DNA of 47,318 nucleotides from Lojkania enalia (Eukaryota > Ascomycota > Dothideomycetes > Pleosporales): NCBI GenBank assembly GCA_010094045.1, contig ML986679.1, positions 16,719 to 64,036 on the forward strand. Direction: 5' to 3'. The notes below the pieces were generated by a model. That model worked only from the letters and a program-made list of their open reading frames with translations. It made no database searches and was not told the DNA's origin. Numbering within the stretch: position 1 is the first letter of the stretch; each line of letters opens with the position of its first letter. The position numbers and the translations under genes are program-made. Shown here piece after piece: positions 33,271 to 44,952 of the stretch.

Positions 33271-34977
33271 ATGTCGTATACCATCAACTTGAGTATCAAG
33301 AAAGACGACAATGACACGCTTTCTGTTGTTGAGAAAACATGCTGGTATTACTCCGGCGGAGCGGATTGGACGGAACGCGAGGGCCACCATATTCTTTCCC
33401 TTAAAGCGAGTGGAACTTCTGGGATGCTCCGTTTTCGAACCTCTACTGGAGAGTCATTTTGCTTAGCTGTGGGTGTCCACAATTATAGCAGATGGTGCGA
33501 CATAATCGTTGATGCCGGCGACGATGACACTGCCGTACGAATTCATCCCGCTTACTATTCAGAATCAAATCCTAGGAATCAAATGCTTTGGAATCAACTC
33601 TCGAGTCTCGAGAGGACCACGGCGACGGGCAGGACTCTTACCATCAAATTTTTCAGAGACGATGGTCACGAACTATTTGCCACTTTTACGTCGACACTTT
33701 CTAAGATGTGGGATGAAAAGACAATGAATCCTTATCTTCTGGCCTCAGAGACTTGGAACTCAAACACTGAGATCCAAGGGCAATCCAATCTTCCCAAGGC
33801 TATGCGAAGTCAGAAGCTTGATTACCAGATGATCTTTGCAATTTTAAAATTTATTGGCGAGCCAAGCCGAATCGAAATGTTTACTCGGCATGATGTTACC
33901 GATCTCTGGCTTCCATTTTCTGACGAAGCCCTTCCCAGAGGACTACCTCCACATTCTTTTAGCAGGTTCCAGAAAACCCAAGAGACCATTCTTCCTCGAA
34001 GCATTAACCTCGAGAATGGGAGCCATTGCCATCTCCCAGAAGATCAAGTTGACGAATCTGGCTTACCGATAAGGGCATCATGGGAGGGCTATTTGGGGGG
34101 CGGAGGATTTGGCCAAGTGTACAAAGTAAATTTAGGAACACGCACATACGCCTTGAAGACAATTCATCGGGAGAAGACGTTCGAGAAAACAGCAGAGGTG
34201 ATGAGGTTCTTTGAAAGTGAATTAAGGATCTTGAAGAAGATAAAGGAGAGAAAGAAGAGTCTCCATTTCATCCAGCTTATAGGAAGCTATACAACCTCGC
34301 AATGGGTTGGCTTAGTTATGTCGCCGGTTGCAGACTTCAACTTAAAACAATTCTTAACGAAGGCCGAGGCTCCGGATTCAGACCATGAAAGGAGGTTGCT
34401 GTGGAACTTTTTTGGCTGTTTATTGAGTGCGCTTGCGGACCTACATTTTCGGCTAGAAGTCCGGCATAAAGATATCAAACCCGCAAATATCCTGGTGCAT
34501 CGTGCTAACGTTTTCCTGACAGATTTCGGAATGGCCTTGGACTGGAGCGACGTAGGTCAGACTACAACGAAACAAGATAGTAGGTTAACGGAGGAGTATT
34601 GTTCTCCAGAGGTCGCAAGAAACGATTTCAGGCACGCATCCTCCGATGTTTGGTCGCTAGGATGTGTGTATTTGGAAATAATGACGGTCCTTAAATTGTT
34701 CAAGGTAGGAGATATGAGAACATTCTTTAAAACTGAGGGATCCAAGGACTGCAAATTCTGGAACAATAATGAAGCTGTCTCTGGGTGGATAATGAAGCTT
34801 CGAGACAGTGGGGGGTCCGAGTTTGAAAACGCGCCTCTGAGGTGGATTGAGGCTATGCTGCAGCAAAAAGAGGGTCAGCGGCCCGATGCAAGAGCATTGA
34901 GGGATGAGATATTGAAGGTACCTTCAGACCCAACCTTGAGTTTGACATTCTATTGCGGACACTGTAAAGTAGGGTAG
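33271..34977 (+). CDS. Lectin-protein kinase protein, paralogue lacking ankyrin repeats
   Basis: 568 residues from the ATG at 33271. A longer frame from 33247 would need a TTG start, and the lectin family begins MSYTI, so 33271 is preferred. Residues 1-135 are the fruit body lectin domain (GTSGMLRF 48-55, GVHNYSRWCD 68-77); the sugar-site Ala is Ser28, while S47, G48 and N71 are kept. A 30-odd-residue segment near 140-180 is absent from the paralogue. DLWLPF is at 211-216. The kinase (about 270-545) has all expected residues: glycine loop LGGGGFGQVY 275-284, K296, E317, HKDIKPAN 399-406, DFG 418-420, SPE 445-447, DVWSLG 459-464. It ends in YCGHCKVG, exactly where the paralogue has CGDCC and continues into ankyrin repeats. 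It is likely an active Ser/Thr kinase and cytoplasmic. The substrate is unknown; the neighbouring pseudokinase is an attractive candidate. Confidence 0.93.
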   Translation: MSYTINLSIKKDDNDTLSVVEKTCWYYSGGADWTEREGHHILSLKASGTSGMLRFRTSTGESFCLAVGVHNYSRWCDIIVDAGDDDTAVRIHPAYYSESNPRNQMLWNQLSSLERTTATGRTLTIKFFRDDGHELFATFTSTLSKMWDEKTMNPYLLASETWNSNTEIQGQSNLPKAMRSQKLDYQMIFAILKFIGEPSRIEMFTRHDVTDLWLPFSDEALPRGLPPHSFSRFQKTQETILPRSINLENGSHCHLPEDQVDESGLPIRASWEGYLGGGGFGQVYKVNLGTRTYALKTIHREKTFEKTAEVMRFFESELRILKKIKERKKSLHFIQLIGSYTTSQWVGLVMSPVADFNLKQFLTKAEAPDSDHERRLLWNFFGCLLSALADLHFRLEVRHKDIKPANILVHRANVFLTDFGMALDWSDVGQTTTKQDSRLTEEYCSPEVARNDFRHASSDVWSLGCVYLEIMTVLKLFKVGDMRTFFKTEGSKDCKFWNNNEAVSGWIMKLRDSGGSEFENAPLRWIEAMLQQKEGQRPDARALRDEILKVPSDPTLSLTFYCGHCKVG

Positions 34978-35282
34978 CCGAAGATATCGTATAAGATGGA
35001 GCAGATCTTTGATAAATTCCGGAATCATATAAGAAGCACTTCCGCATTGGCGCTTACGCTAATGGGGGAGACAGATACCATGGCAATTTATCCTTGAGTT
35101 TCATTTATTTATTTGTTAGGCATGATGTCAGATAGTCGGTGCTCCTGCGTAATCTAGAAAGCGCTATCTTCTCGATGCAGGGTATAGGTGATAGTACAGT
35201 CCATAATGTAAGGCGGTACGACTAGTATACGTTAGTTAGGTTTCAGTAGGAGGCGAATTTACAAGCAATTTTACTTAATATA
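34978..35282. other. Right flank of the gene island
   Basis: About 305 bases with no supported gene. In-frame translation after the stop of the lectin-kinase gene shows no ankyrin remnant that I can recognise. Composition shifts to AT-rich near 35200, before the pogo element boundary. TA at 35281-35282 is the insertion target. Confidence 0.5.
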
Positions 35283-38200
35283 ACATATTCTACTATCGAA
35301 GCGGCCATCCCATCGAAGCGGCCACTTTTTCTTAGCGCAACGAACACCATATATGAAAAGTTAATTTACTCAATACTAATAAGAGATCCTATATACGATA
35401 TACTTTCATCTAATTCAGAATTTTCCCTACTATCCTTTTGGCACGTATAAGCGTTATATCTAGTCTTACTACAGTTACTATAGTAGCGTTGAGCTGGTTA
35501 GGCCCTTTCTTAAGTATTAGCACTACGAGTTTTCTTAAAGGGCTAAGAGTTTATAGATACTTTAGCAACTATATATAAAGATCCCTTGCTATATAATACT
35601 ATATTACTATACTAAATATACTTTCTTTTACGCGTTTTATATTTAGTTACATCTTCTAATTACTTTTTAAATTTAGAGTTGTAAGTATAAAGAAGCGCAT
35701 TTTAATATAGTATTAACTTAGTACCTTTTATAAGCTGTAAGAATCCTTCTTATACCTCTTTTAATAATTATATAAAGGACTTTTATATAAGTATTAATTA
35801 TAACCTAAATTTATATATAGTACTTAGAGTTTTAGACTACTAGAAGTTTTTTTATAAAAGTAGTTCTAGTAGAATATATAATTATATATTAAGGTAATTT
35901 AATATAACCTATACGTTTAAAGGAATAATTCTTATTACTTTAAAGGCCTTTTAATAGTTCTTATAATATATTCTACTATCGAAGCGGCTAAACTATTAAA
36001 GCGGCCACTTTTTCTTAGTATAATAAATACTATATATAAAAAGTTAATTTACTTAATACTAATAAGAGATTCTATATATAATATACTTTTATCTAATTTA
36101 GAATTTTCCCTACTATCCTTTTAACACATACAAGCGTTATACCCAGTCTTACTACAGTTACTATAGTAGTATTAAGCTAGTTAAGCTGTTCCTTAAGTAT
36201 TAGCACTATAAGTCTTCTTAAAGGGCTGAAAACTTATAAATACTTTAGTAGCTATATATAAAGATCCCTCGCTATATAATACTATACTACTATACTAAAT
36301 ATACTTTCTTTTACGTATTTTACGCTTAGTTACTTCTTCTAATTACCTTTTAAGCTTAGAGTTGCAAGCTTAAAGAAGTATATTCTAATATAGTATTAAC
36401 TCAGCACCTTTTATAAGTTATAAGAATTCTTCTTATACTTCTTTTAATAATTATATAAAGAACTTTCGTATAAGTATTAATTGTAATCTAAATTTATATA
36501 TATTACTTAGAGTTTTAAACTACTAGAAGTCTTCTTATAGAAGTAGTTCTAGTAGGGTATATAGTTATATATTAAAATAATCTAATATAACCTACGCGTT
36601 TAGAAGAATAATTTCTATTACTTTAAAAGCCTTTTAATAATTCTTATACGTAAATACGTTAAAAAACGCGTTTTTAGAGATTGGAAGAAAGCTTTCTTTA
36701 TTAATATAGTAGACGTATTAGTATACTAAGTCTTATATATACTACGAGTACTTCAGCTTTAATAATAAGAAGTAAACTATATTAAAAGGCTAAAGTATAT
36801 ACGATAAATAAGAAGAAATATAAAGTGTTAGGATCTTTCGTACAAGATAGTAATCTTTAAATTCTTAGTTAAGGTAGCTTTTATAGCCGTCTAAAATAAG
36901 TAGCTTATATAACCCTACCTAACGTATCTTTATATACTTATTAAAGTACTTTAGCTACTTAAAACTAAGCGCGTTATTTATCCAGCTATTTTTAGAGACT
37001 GAAATTTTCCAATTATATAGTATACCTACTTCTTTATACTATATAGAGATATAGACGCGTCCTTTATAGATAATAAATAGTAGGGTTGTATATATAGTAG
37101 TATATATACTCTAGATAACTATAACTTACTTATAATTACTTAGCTATATAAGAGTAGGCTTTATATAATATTCTAAACCTATAATAACCTTTATAGTACT
37201 AATAATACCTATCTAAAAGCCTATCTTATTAAAGTTGTAAATATTATTATTATATATACTATATTTTACAATTGTATCTTATACGAGCTTAAACTATATA
37301 TTAATAACTTCTAGATTCTCTTATTTTATTTTTTTAGCAATCCTTTACTTAATTAAAGATTATTTTAAGCTTATTTATACGCGCTACAAATCGTTTACAC
37401 TAATTCTTTCCTATAAGTATTCTACTATATACGCCTAATAGTTTATCTGCTATATCTATTATCTTATATAGCTGGGGCGCAAATCCTCGCGAATTAGAGT
37501 TAAGAATATATTGTATAACAGTTTATTCTTCGGTTACTATAAGCTTCTAGCGATTTAGTTGTATATAAGGGTGAAACGCGATTCTATAAAGTCGAGTAGA
37601 GAGTTATTAATATTATATATTAAAAGCTATAGCAGCGCGTCATACGCTTTTAAACTAGCCTAATTTATACGCCTATAAGATAAGCTCAATTCTACCTTCT
37701 TATTAAATTAATAGAAGGTCGTGTTGTAGATTTATTATAGTTCGTACGTAGTGTTTATAATGCTAAGAAAAAGTAGCTACTTTAATAGTTTAGCTACTTT
37801 AATAGTAGAATACGTTATATAAATATATTAAAAAATATATCTTTAAAAGCTAGAAGAAAGCCTTTTTTATTAATATAGTATATATATTAGCGCGCTAAGT
37901 CTTATATATACTATAAATACTTTAGCTATAATAGTAAAAAGTAAACTATATTAAGAGGCTAAAGTATATATAATAAATAAAAAGGTATATAAAATATTAG
38001 AATCTTTTATATAAGATAGTAATTTTTAAATTTCTAGTTAAAGTAGCTTTTATAGCTGTCTAAAATAAGTAGCCTATATAATTCTATCTAATATATCTTT
38101 ATATATTTATTAAAGTACTTTAGCTATTTAAAACTAAGTATATTATTTATCTAGCCGTTCTTAGAGACTAAAATTTTCTAATTATATAGTATATCTACTT

Positions 38201-38983
38201 CTTTATACTATATAGAGATATAAATATATCTTTTATAAATAATAAATAGTAGAGTTATATATATAGTAGTATAGATATTCTAAATAATTATAACCTACTA
38301 GTAATTATCTAACTATATAAAAGTAGGCTTTATATAATATTCTAAACCTATAATAACCTTTATAATACTAATAATATTTATCTAAAAGCCTATTTTATTA
38401 AAGTTATAAATATTATTATTATATATATTATATTTTATAATTATATCCTATATAAGCTTAAACTATATATTAATAACTTCTGAATTCTCTTATTTTATTT
38501 TTTAGTAAATTTTTACTTAATTAAAGGTTATTTTAAACTTATTTATATATACTATAAATTATTTAGACAAATTCTTTTCTATAAATATTCTACTATATAT
38601 ATCTAAGAGTTTATCTACTATATCTACTACCTTATATAGCTGGGGTATAAATTTTTATAAATTAAGGTTAAGAATATATTATACGATTATTTATTCTTTA
38701 ATTACTATAAGCTTCTAATAATTTAGTTATATATAAGAGTAAAACGCGATTTTATAAAGTTAAGTAGAGAGTTATTAATATTATATATTAAAAGTTATAG
38801 TAGTATATTATATACTTTTAAATTAGCCTAACTTATATATTTATAAGATAAGTTTAATTCTACCTTTTTATTAAATTAATAGTAGGTTGTATTATAAATT
38901 TATTATAGTTTATACGTAGTATTTATAATACTAAGAAAAAGTAGCCGCTTTAATAGTTTAGTTACTTTAATAGTAGAATATAT
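35283..38983 (-). mobile_element. Fot1/pogo-type DNA transposon, family 2, host copy with nested insertion
   Basis: It starts ACATATTCTACTATCGAAGC and ends with the degenerate complement TTTAATAGTAGAATATAT, flanked by TA (35281-35282 and 38984-38985). Its internal sequence is related to family 1 pogo elements, read on the minus strand. A second family 2 copy (35966-37815) splits it: TTAATAGTTCTTATA on the left rejoins TATAAATATATTAAAAAATA on the right, which reproduces the uninterrupted order seen inside the inner copy near 36638-36665. It marks the right border of the gene island. Confidence 0.9.
35966..37815 (-). mobile_element. Fot1/pogo-type DNA transposon, family 2, nested copy
   Basis: 1850 bp, bounded by TA (35964-35965 and 37816-37817), with inverted repeats ATATATTCTACTATCGAAGC and ...TTTAATAGTAGAATACGT. 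It has the same orientation as its host copy. The sequence retains more CpG (for example ACGCGTCCTTTATAGA near 37055) than the host copy's equivalent (ATATATCTTTTATAAA near 38224). The transposase relic has stops throughout. Confidence 0.9.
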
Positions 38984-38985
38984 TA

Positions 38986-41900
38986 TATAAAGAATAGAAG
39001 TATCTATATGATATAGGTTTTTATAAGAGCTAGATCTATACTACTATATAGGCTAGCTAGATTAGTAAAGCCTTCCTCTATTATAATTATAATAAGTCGG
39101 TTATATTCTAGCTAATAGCTAATAGCTATTACTAGTAGTTAGTTTAGATATTATAGTATTATTATAAAAGTACTTCTCTTTTAATTATAAACTTTTATAA
39201 GTTAGGTTTTTATATTATATTTAGGTTAATTATAATTAAATAGTAATATTATTATAGACGTTTAAAAATATATTTAAATTAGATTCTAATAACTAATTTA
39301 GAATTTAGATATAATATTATATTTAAGTTTTATTTATTTAAATTTCTAGTATAATAATCTTCTTTAGCAGTTATCTTAATAAAATTACTAGCCGGGTACT
39401 ATTCTAGATTATAATAGCTAGTCTACTTAATAAGATATTAATACTAGTATCTTTATTAGTTATAGTAGAAGTTTTCTATATATTTAATAAGATATTTAGA
39501 TTTTCCATTAATTTTAATAGGTTTAGAATTATATACTTATTAACTAGATAAGTAGTTAAATTACTTAAATACTAGCTATAATAATAATATATAGAATATA
39601 GAATATATTATAAATAATTTATATAGCTTAAATTTATAAGTATATAAGAATACCTTTATAATAACCTTATAAAGGTTTATATTCTTCTAGTTAAACTTCT
39701 TTAATAGTTTTTAAATATATATATTCCTAATATTTAGCTAGACTAGATTATTAATCTAGTAGTTAAAGGCTAGTATATACTTATAGTTAGTATACTTTTA
39801 TTAGAATACTTATATCTAGGTAAATTCTTCTCTAATATATTCTATAATATCCTTTATCTTATTAACTAGTCTATTAGCTTTCTAGACTATTAGAGACTAT
39901 TTTAATAGTTAATAGGTTCTTATAAATGGTTTAAAACCTATTTAAAAGTACTAGCTAAAGTAGACTAAAAATAGAGAGACTTTTATTAATTTAGATACTA
40001 TATTATTTACTTTAAACTATACTATTAGCAGCTATTTAACCTAGTTATTTTATTTATAGCTAGTATAAGCTTAGAAAACTTATTCTATTACTATATTAAC
40101 GTTCTCTATCTAACTATTAATTTCTAGATAGAAGCTACTTAATATATATATATTAATTTATAACTATTTATAGAACTTTTAATAGAAGGTAAAAATAAAC
40201 TATATTCTATAGTTAGATATAATAGTATATAGTAGACTATAGTAAACCTATATATAATAATAGAATAGTTAAATAATATTAGAAGTTATAATATAGACTT
40301 TAGATATTAAGACTTAAATAAGTTCTTTTAACTATAATATTTATTTAAAGTTAGGTTAATTTTAATTTTAAATTCTTTTAACTAGTATAATATTTTAAAT
40401 AACTAGTAATTATATTAGATATAGCTTAATAGGTAGAGTTTTAAATAGTACTATTTAAACTTTAGGCTATATAAAAGTTATAAATTAGTTACTTTAAAAT
40501 TTTCTTTTATATTATATTTAAGTAGTTTATAGTTTTTAATAATTTTTTAAATAGCCTATTAGTAAGTAGTAATATTAGTAGATTATAAGTATTAAGTTAA
40601 GTATTAGTTAGTAGTAAAAACTAGCTATTTATTCTTATAGTTTAGGTTTATATAATACTTATATATTTATAGCTATTCTAGAATTAACTAGTATTTTTCT
40701 AGTATAGTTATATAGAAATATACTATCTCTAAATAGTTTAAGTATTAGAAGATTAGAAGAACTAAATAGAAGATAACTCTCTTATAAAAAACTTCTCTAT
40801 TAAAGCTAGTTAAATATAAATTATATAAAAGTTAAATTTTTTAAAATTTTAGAATATATATAAAGTTTCTATAAATATAATTATAATTAGTAGCCCTAGT
40901 ATTAATAATAATATTAATATCTTACTAGACTAGGTCTTAATAAATTAAAAAAGAAGCTAGAATTTAGTAGTCTTATAACTATTTCTATAGAAGCTAGTTC
41001 TAATATATCTTACAAGCGAGCGGTCTATATAAGCGAGTAGTCTACCCTATCAACTTTTTTAACCTTTATATACGTATAGCTTAACAACTAAATAATATAA
41101 TAGCAATTTACAACTTGCGCGATTATTCTATAGAAACCTCTACATCTTTCTAATATATACGAGAATTATGCTTAATCTTACTACAGCAGCTATAGCGTGT
41201 TTTATACTATCTGCTTATACCTAATCGCACCCTAAATTAGCGTATTATAGCCCGAGTTTCCTTCTTATTATTCTTTTTAGTAATAATCATCTCTTCTTAT
41301 ACTTTTATTAGGGTCCCTTACGCTTAAATCTACTTTTTTTTCCGCTGTTTCTATTTTATTACTACTTTATTTGCTTCTTAAAGGCTGACAATTTTATCGC
41401 GTATTAACCCGATCTAATATATTACTTTTATAGAGCCTTTCTTAAGCTAATTTAGCTTCTTAATAATAGAAGCTGGCGAAGAACTTATATCCCTTTAAAT
41501 CCGATTATAAATTAATATTAATTAAGCTTCTAGCTCGCGCGTATTACTTAGTATTTTTACTTCTTATAGGGTATTATCTTATACTAGTAGTATTAGCGTA
41601 TAAAGCTTTATATTAAGCTTTAAAAGTACCGTTTCTAGATTAAATAGGACTAGACTAGCTCCTTAAAAGCTTATATAGATATTATCCTTTATAATTAATA
41701 TATTAAAAGCAACTTTAAAGGCTGGAAAGAACTTAAGTTTTATAATAGAGTTAATATAATTACATACTAAAACTAAAATCTAATTTCTATATATATATTT
41801 TAATAGTAAGAAGTAGCTTATATCTAGTAGTTATAATAGGTATAATAAATAAGCTAGCATACAGAGTAGAATAATACTCTATTTCTTATAGAGTTTCTAG

Positions 41901-44400
41901 AAATTAAGCGAGTTATAGCTATTATAGCTATTAAAGATTAGTAGTCGACATATACCTACTATACAATCTCTTATATACTTATAAAAGTACTTTAACTACT
42001 TAATACCGAGTTTATTTATTATCCAGCCGTTTTTACTAACTGTAATAGCCTAGTTCTTAGGTATATTATTACCTTCGTACTAGATAGAAGGATAGTAGTA
42101 GCTAGTAATAATAATAAAAGGTAAGAGCGTTTAGCTAGTAGTATTAATCTTCTAAATTACTAAAATCCATTTATAATTATCTAATTAAATTACTTTTAGT
42201 CGATTATATCTTTCTATACCTATAATAACTAGTTGTAATAAGATAACGCCTATTTAAAAGCTAGATTTATTAAAGTTGTATATATCTTTATCTATAATAC
42301 TATACTTCTTCTTAGTATACTATATAAGCTTAAACCAGCCTTTAATTACCTTAGAATTTTCGTATAGAGCTCTCTAGTAATTATAAAGCCGATTTAGGCT
42401 TATCTTAAACTTAGGAGTACGTCTAATAAAGTTTCTAGGCTAATATATACTAATCTAGCCTATACCGTACTTAGTAAGTAAACTATTAGCTATATTTTAT
42501 ATAGCAGTTAAAGTAGACGCAAATCTTCGTAAATCTAGGTTAAGTATATATTAAATAATAACCTCCTCTTTAGGTTTCGTTAGTCTCTTTAAGTTAGACT
42601 TATAATTATACCGTAAGTAGATTCTAGCGTATTATTAATATACGATTGTTTAAATTATATTAAATATTAAAGCAGCATATCTTTTACTATTTATTTAGCC
42701 TCTTTTAATAGTTAAGAGAGCTAAGTTTACTTAATTCTCGTTTTAGACTATATTCTTATTATTTCGTTATTATATTATTGTTAAAAGCTTAGGTATCATA
42801 TTTTAGTAATAGAGTAGACTGCTCGCTTATATAGGCCGCTCGCTTATAAGATATATTATAAATATATAGAAATTTAGTATAAATATAGTTTTAAGAGATA
42901 ATTTACTTTTAAAATAGACCTTTTAGTAATATTCTAGTTCGTAAAGCTAGCTATATTTAAGAGTAAAAATAATAGCTTTATTTATAAGATAATAAGTATA
43001 TTAAAAATCGGTTAGAGAATCGGTTAAAGGATTAAGAGTAGGACCTATAAGATATAATAGAGCTCTAAAACTTTTAATAGATTAATAGTAGAGGAGTACT
43101 ATATTCTAGTAAAATATATTTCTTACTATTATACTTATAGCAGTATTCTTTACAGCGGTACTTTTCTTATTTATTAAAACCTATAGGTATATAACTAGAA
43201 GTATTAATTTCTATAATATTTAAGTTCTTTTAATAAGTAGTATAATACTTTAGTTATTTATAGTAGTTGCTAGGTAGATAATATAAATTAGTATTATATA
43301 GGGAAATTAGGTTAGTATAGTTATTTAGGGTGCTAGGTATTATAATATCTATTATAGTATAGTAGAGCTTATTAGAGAGAGAATATTAGAGATATATAAT
43401 TTATCTAGTTTTATTTAGTTTAGTATCTATAATTAGGCGTTTGAATTTAGTAAAATAAGTAGAGAACCTACTTTAACTTTATTTTAAAGTTTCTAGCTTA
43501 CTCTATACTATAGTCTCCTTATTCCGGTTACTATAGGTAGATTTTAAAAAGGCAACTAAACTGTTTATAGAGTTAATACTCTTATCTATTAATAGGTAAA
43601 CTAATATTACTAGATTTTATTTTAAGTAGGAATAGATATATAGAAGGTAGATATATTTAGTTAAGTATTAGTTAGTATTTCCTTCTAGTTTATTATAGAG
43701 CTTTCTAATAAAGTATAGAAGCTCTAAACGTTTATTAGAAAATATTAGAAAGTTAAATAAATAGTTAAAACGGAAATATAGATTTTATATAATTTTAAAT
43801 AGATTGGAAGTTAATATAAATATCTATTTAGAAGTTAGAGTTATAAGTTAAATTAGGTTAAGGGCGGGTAATAGTTCTATTAATATTAATATACTAGTAG
43901 CTAGTAGAAGAATAGTTGTTTAGCAGCTATTAAATTCATTCTATATTACTTTAAAGTCTAACTTATAATAGTTCTCTTAGGTTATTAAAGCTTCTACTAG
44001 CATCTTATTCTTCTACTATAAAGAGTCTAGTTTATCTTAGATTTCTTTAAATATATTAATAAGCGTATTTTCGTCTATAATATATAATAGTAGATAATAT
44101 AATATAATATTATAGATACTTATATATAGTTAATTAATTATATTTTAAATAGTTAACTCTATTACTATATACTATATATAAATATTAAAATATTATATAA
44201 AGAATAGAGATATCTATATTATATATGTTTTTATAGAAGCTAGGTCTATACTACTATATAGGCTAGCTGGGTCAGCGAAATCTTCCTCTATTATAACTAT
44301 AATAAGTCGGTTATATTCTAGCTAGTAGCTAACAGCTATTACTAATAACTAGTTTAGGTATTATAGTAAAAGTAGTATAGGTATAGAGGTGTTGCGATAT
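38986..44400 (-). mobile_element. LTR retroelement, decayed, with nested pogo
   Basis: Related repeats at about 38986-39166 and 44190-44400 lie in the same orientation and look like LTRs of one minus-strand element. The region 43330-44190 next to the right repeat matches the gag-like relic at 11830-12690, inverted. A family 3 pogo element occupies 41003-42856. The segment 39170-41000 is extremely AT-rich and I cannot name its domains. No matching target duplication was found, and the left repeat appears internally deleted, so the pairing is provisional. Confidence 0.55.
41003..42856 (-). mobile_element. Pogo-type DNA transposon, family 3, uninterrupted copy
   Basis: 1854 bp between TA dinucleotides (41001-41002 and 42857-42858). 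Inverted repeats are ATATATCTTACAAGCGAGCG and its degraded complement. It is colinear with the 7875-11584 element but without the internal insertion, giving the empty site at about 41920 (CGAGTTATAGCTATTATAG). Its left half near 41160-41460 keeps several CpG-containing words, but stops interrupt the transposase frame. Confidence 0.9.
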
Positions 44401-44952
44401 TATTATAATAACTATCTAAAAACTAAGTTAAAAGCTATTTAATTAATAGAAGAGCTCTTTTAAAATACTAGAATAGGTTAGAAATTTATACTATTTATAG
44501 CTACTATTAAAGTTAAGAATATATAATATTTTTATATTAAATCTATTATATAAAAACCTTTAAAACCTTCTACTAGAATAAAAAGTTCTAAAACTTCCCG
44601 CTATTACTATTAATAGAGTAGAAGAGTAGAAGGTTAAAGAAATACTAGCTAGTAAGCTATATTATAAAATTTTTAAATACTATATAAAATAGATAGAATA
44701 TTATTCTAATCTAGTCTTATATTAAGTTTTAAATTTTATAGATTTACTTTATAAGCTAAAAACTTTTTATAATAAGTATTTAAATTAGTTAGAACTTTTA
44801 AAAATTTTAACTAAATAGATTAAGATATATAAAAATAGTATAAAGAAGATAAATTATCTAGTAGATAATAATATATAAGAGTTAAATAGGAGATTTAAAA
44901 ATTAAATTATAGGCCTAAAATTACTCTTCTATAATATTTAGAGAGTTTAATT
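44401..44952. other. Unassigned AT-rich DNA
   Basis: Between the LTR-like repeat and the second gypsy copy. Extremely AT-rich, no frame longer than a few tens of codons, no repeat relationship noticed to other parts of the window. Confidence 0.4.

Noticed and set aside
32914..33292. Plus-strand frames of 63 and 69 codons before the second lectin-kinase
   Set aside because: The first relies on TTG as start, neither has a recognisable domain, and both fall in the shared upstream region.
30409..35282. tRNA or other RNA genes in the island
   Set aside because: No cloverleaf with conserved A and B box words could be found by eye in the intergenic stretches.
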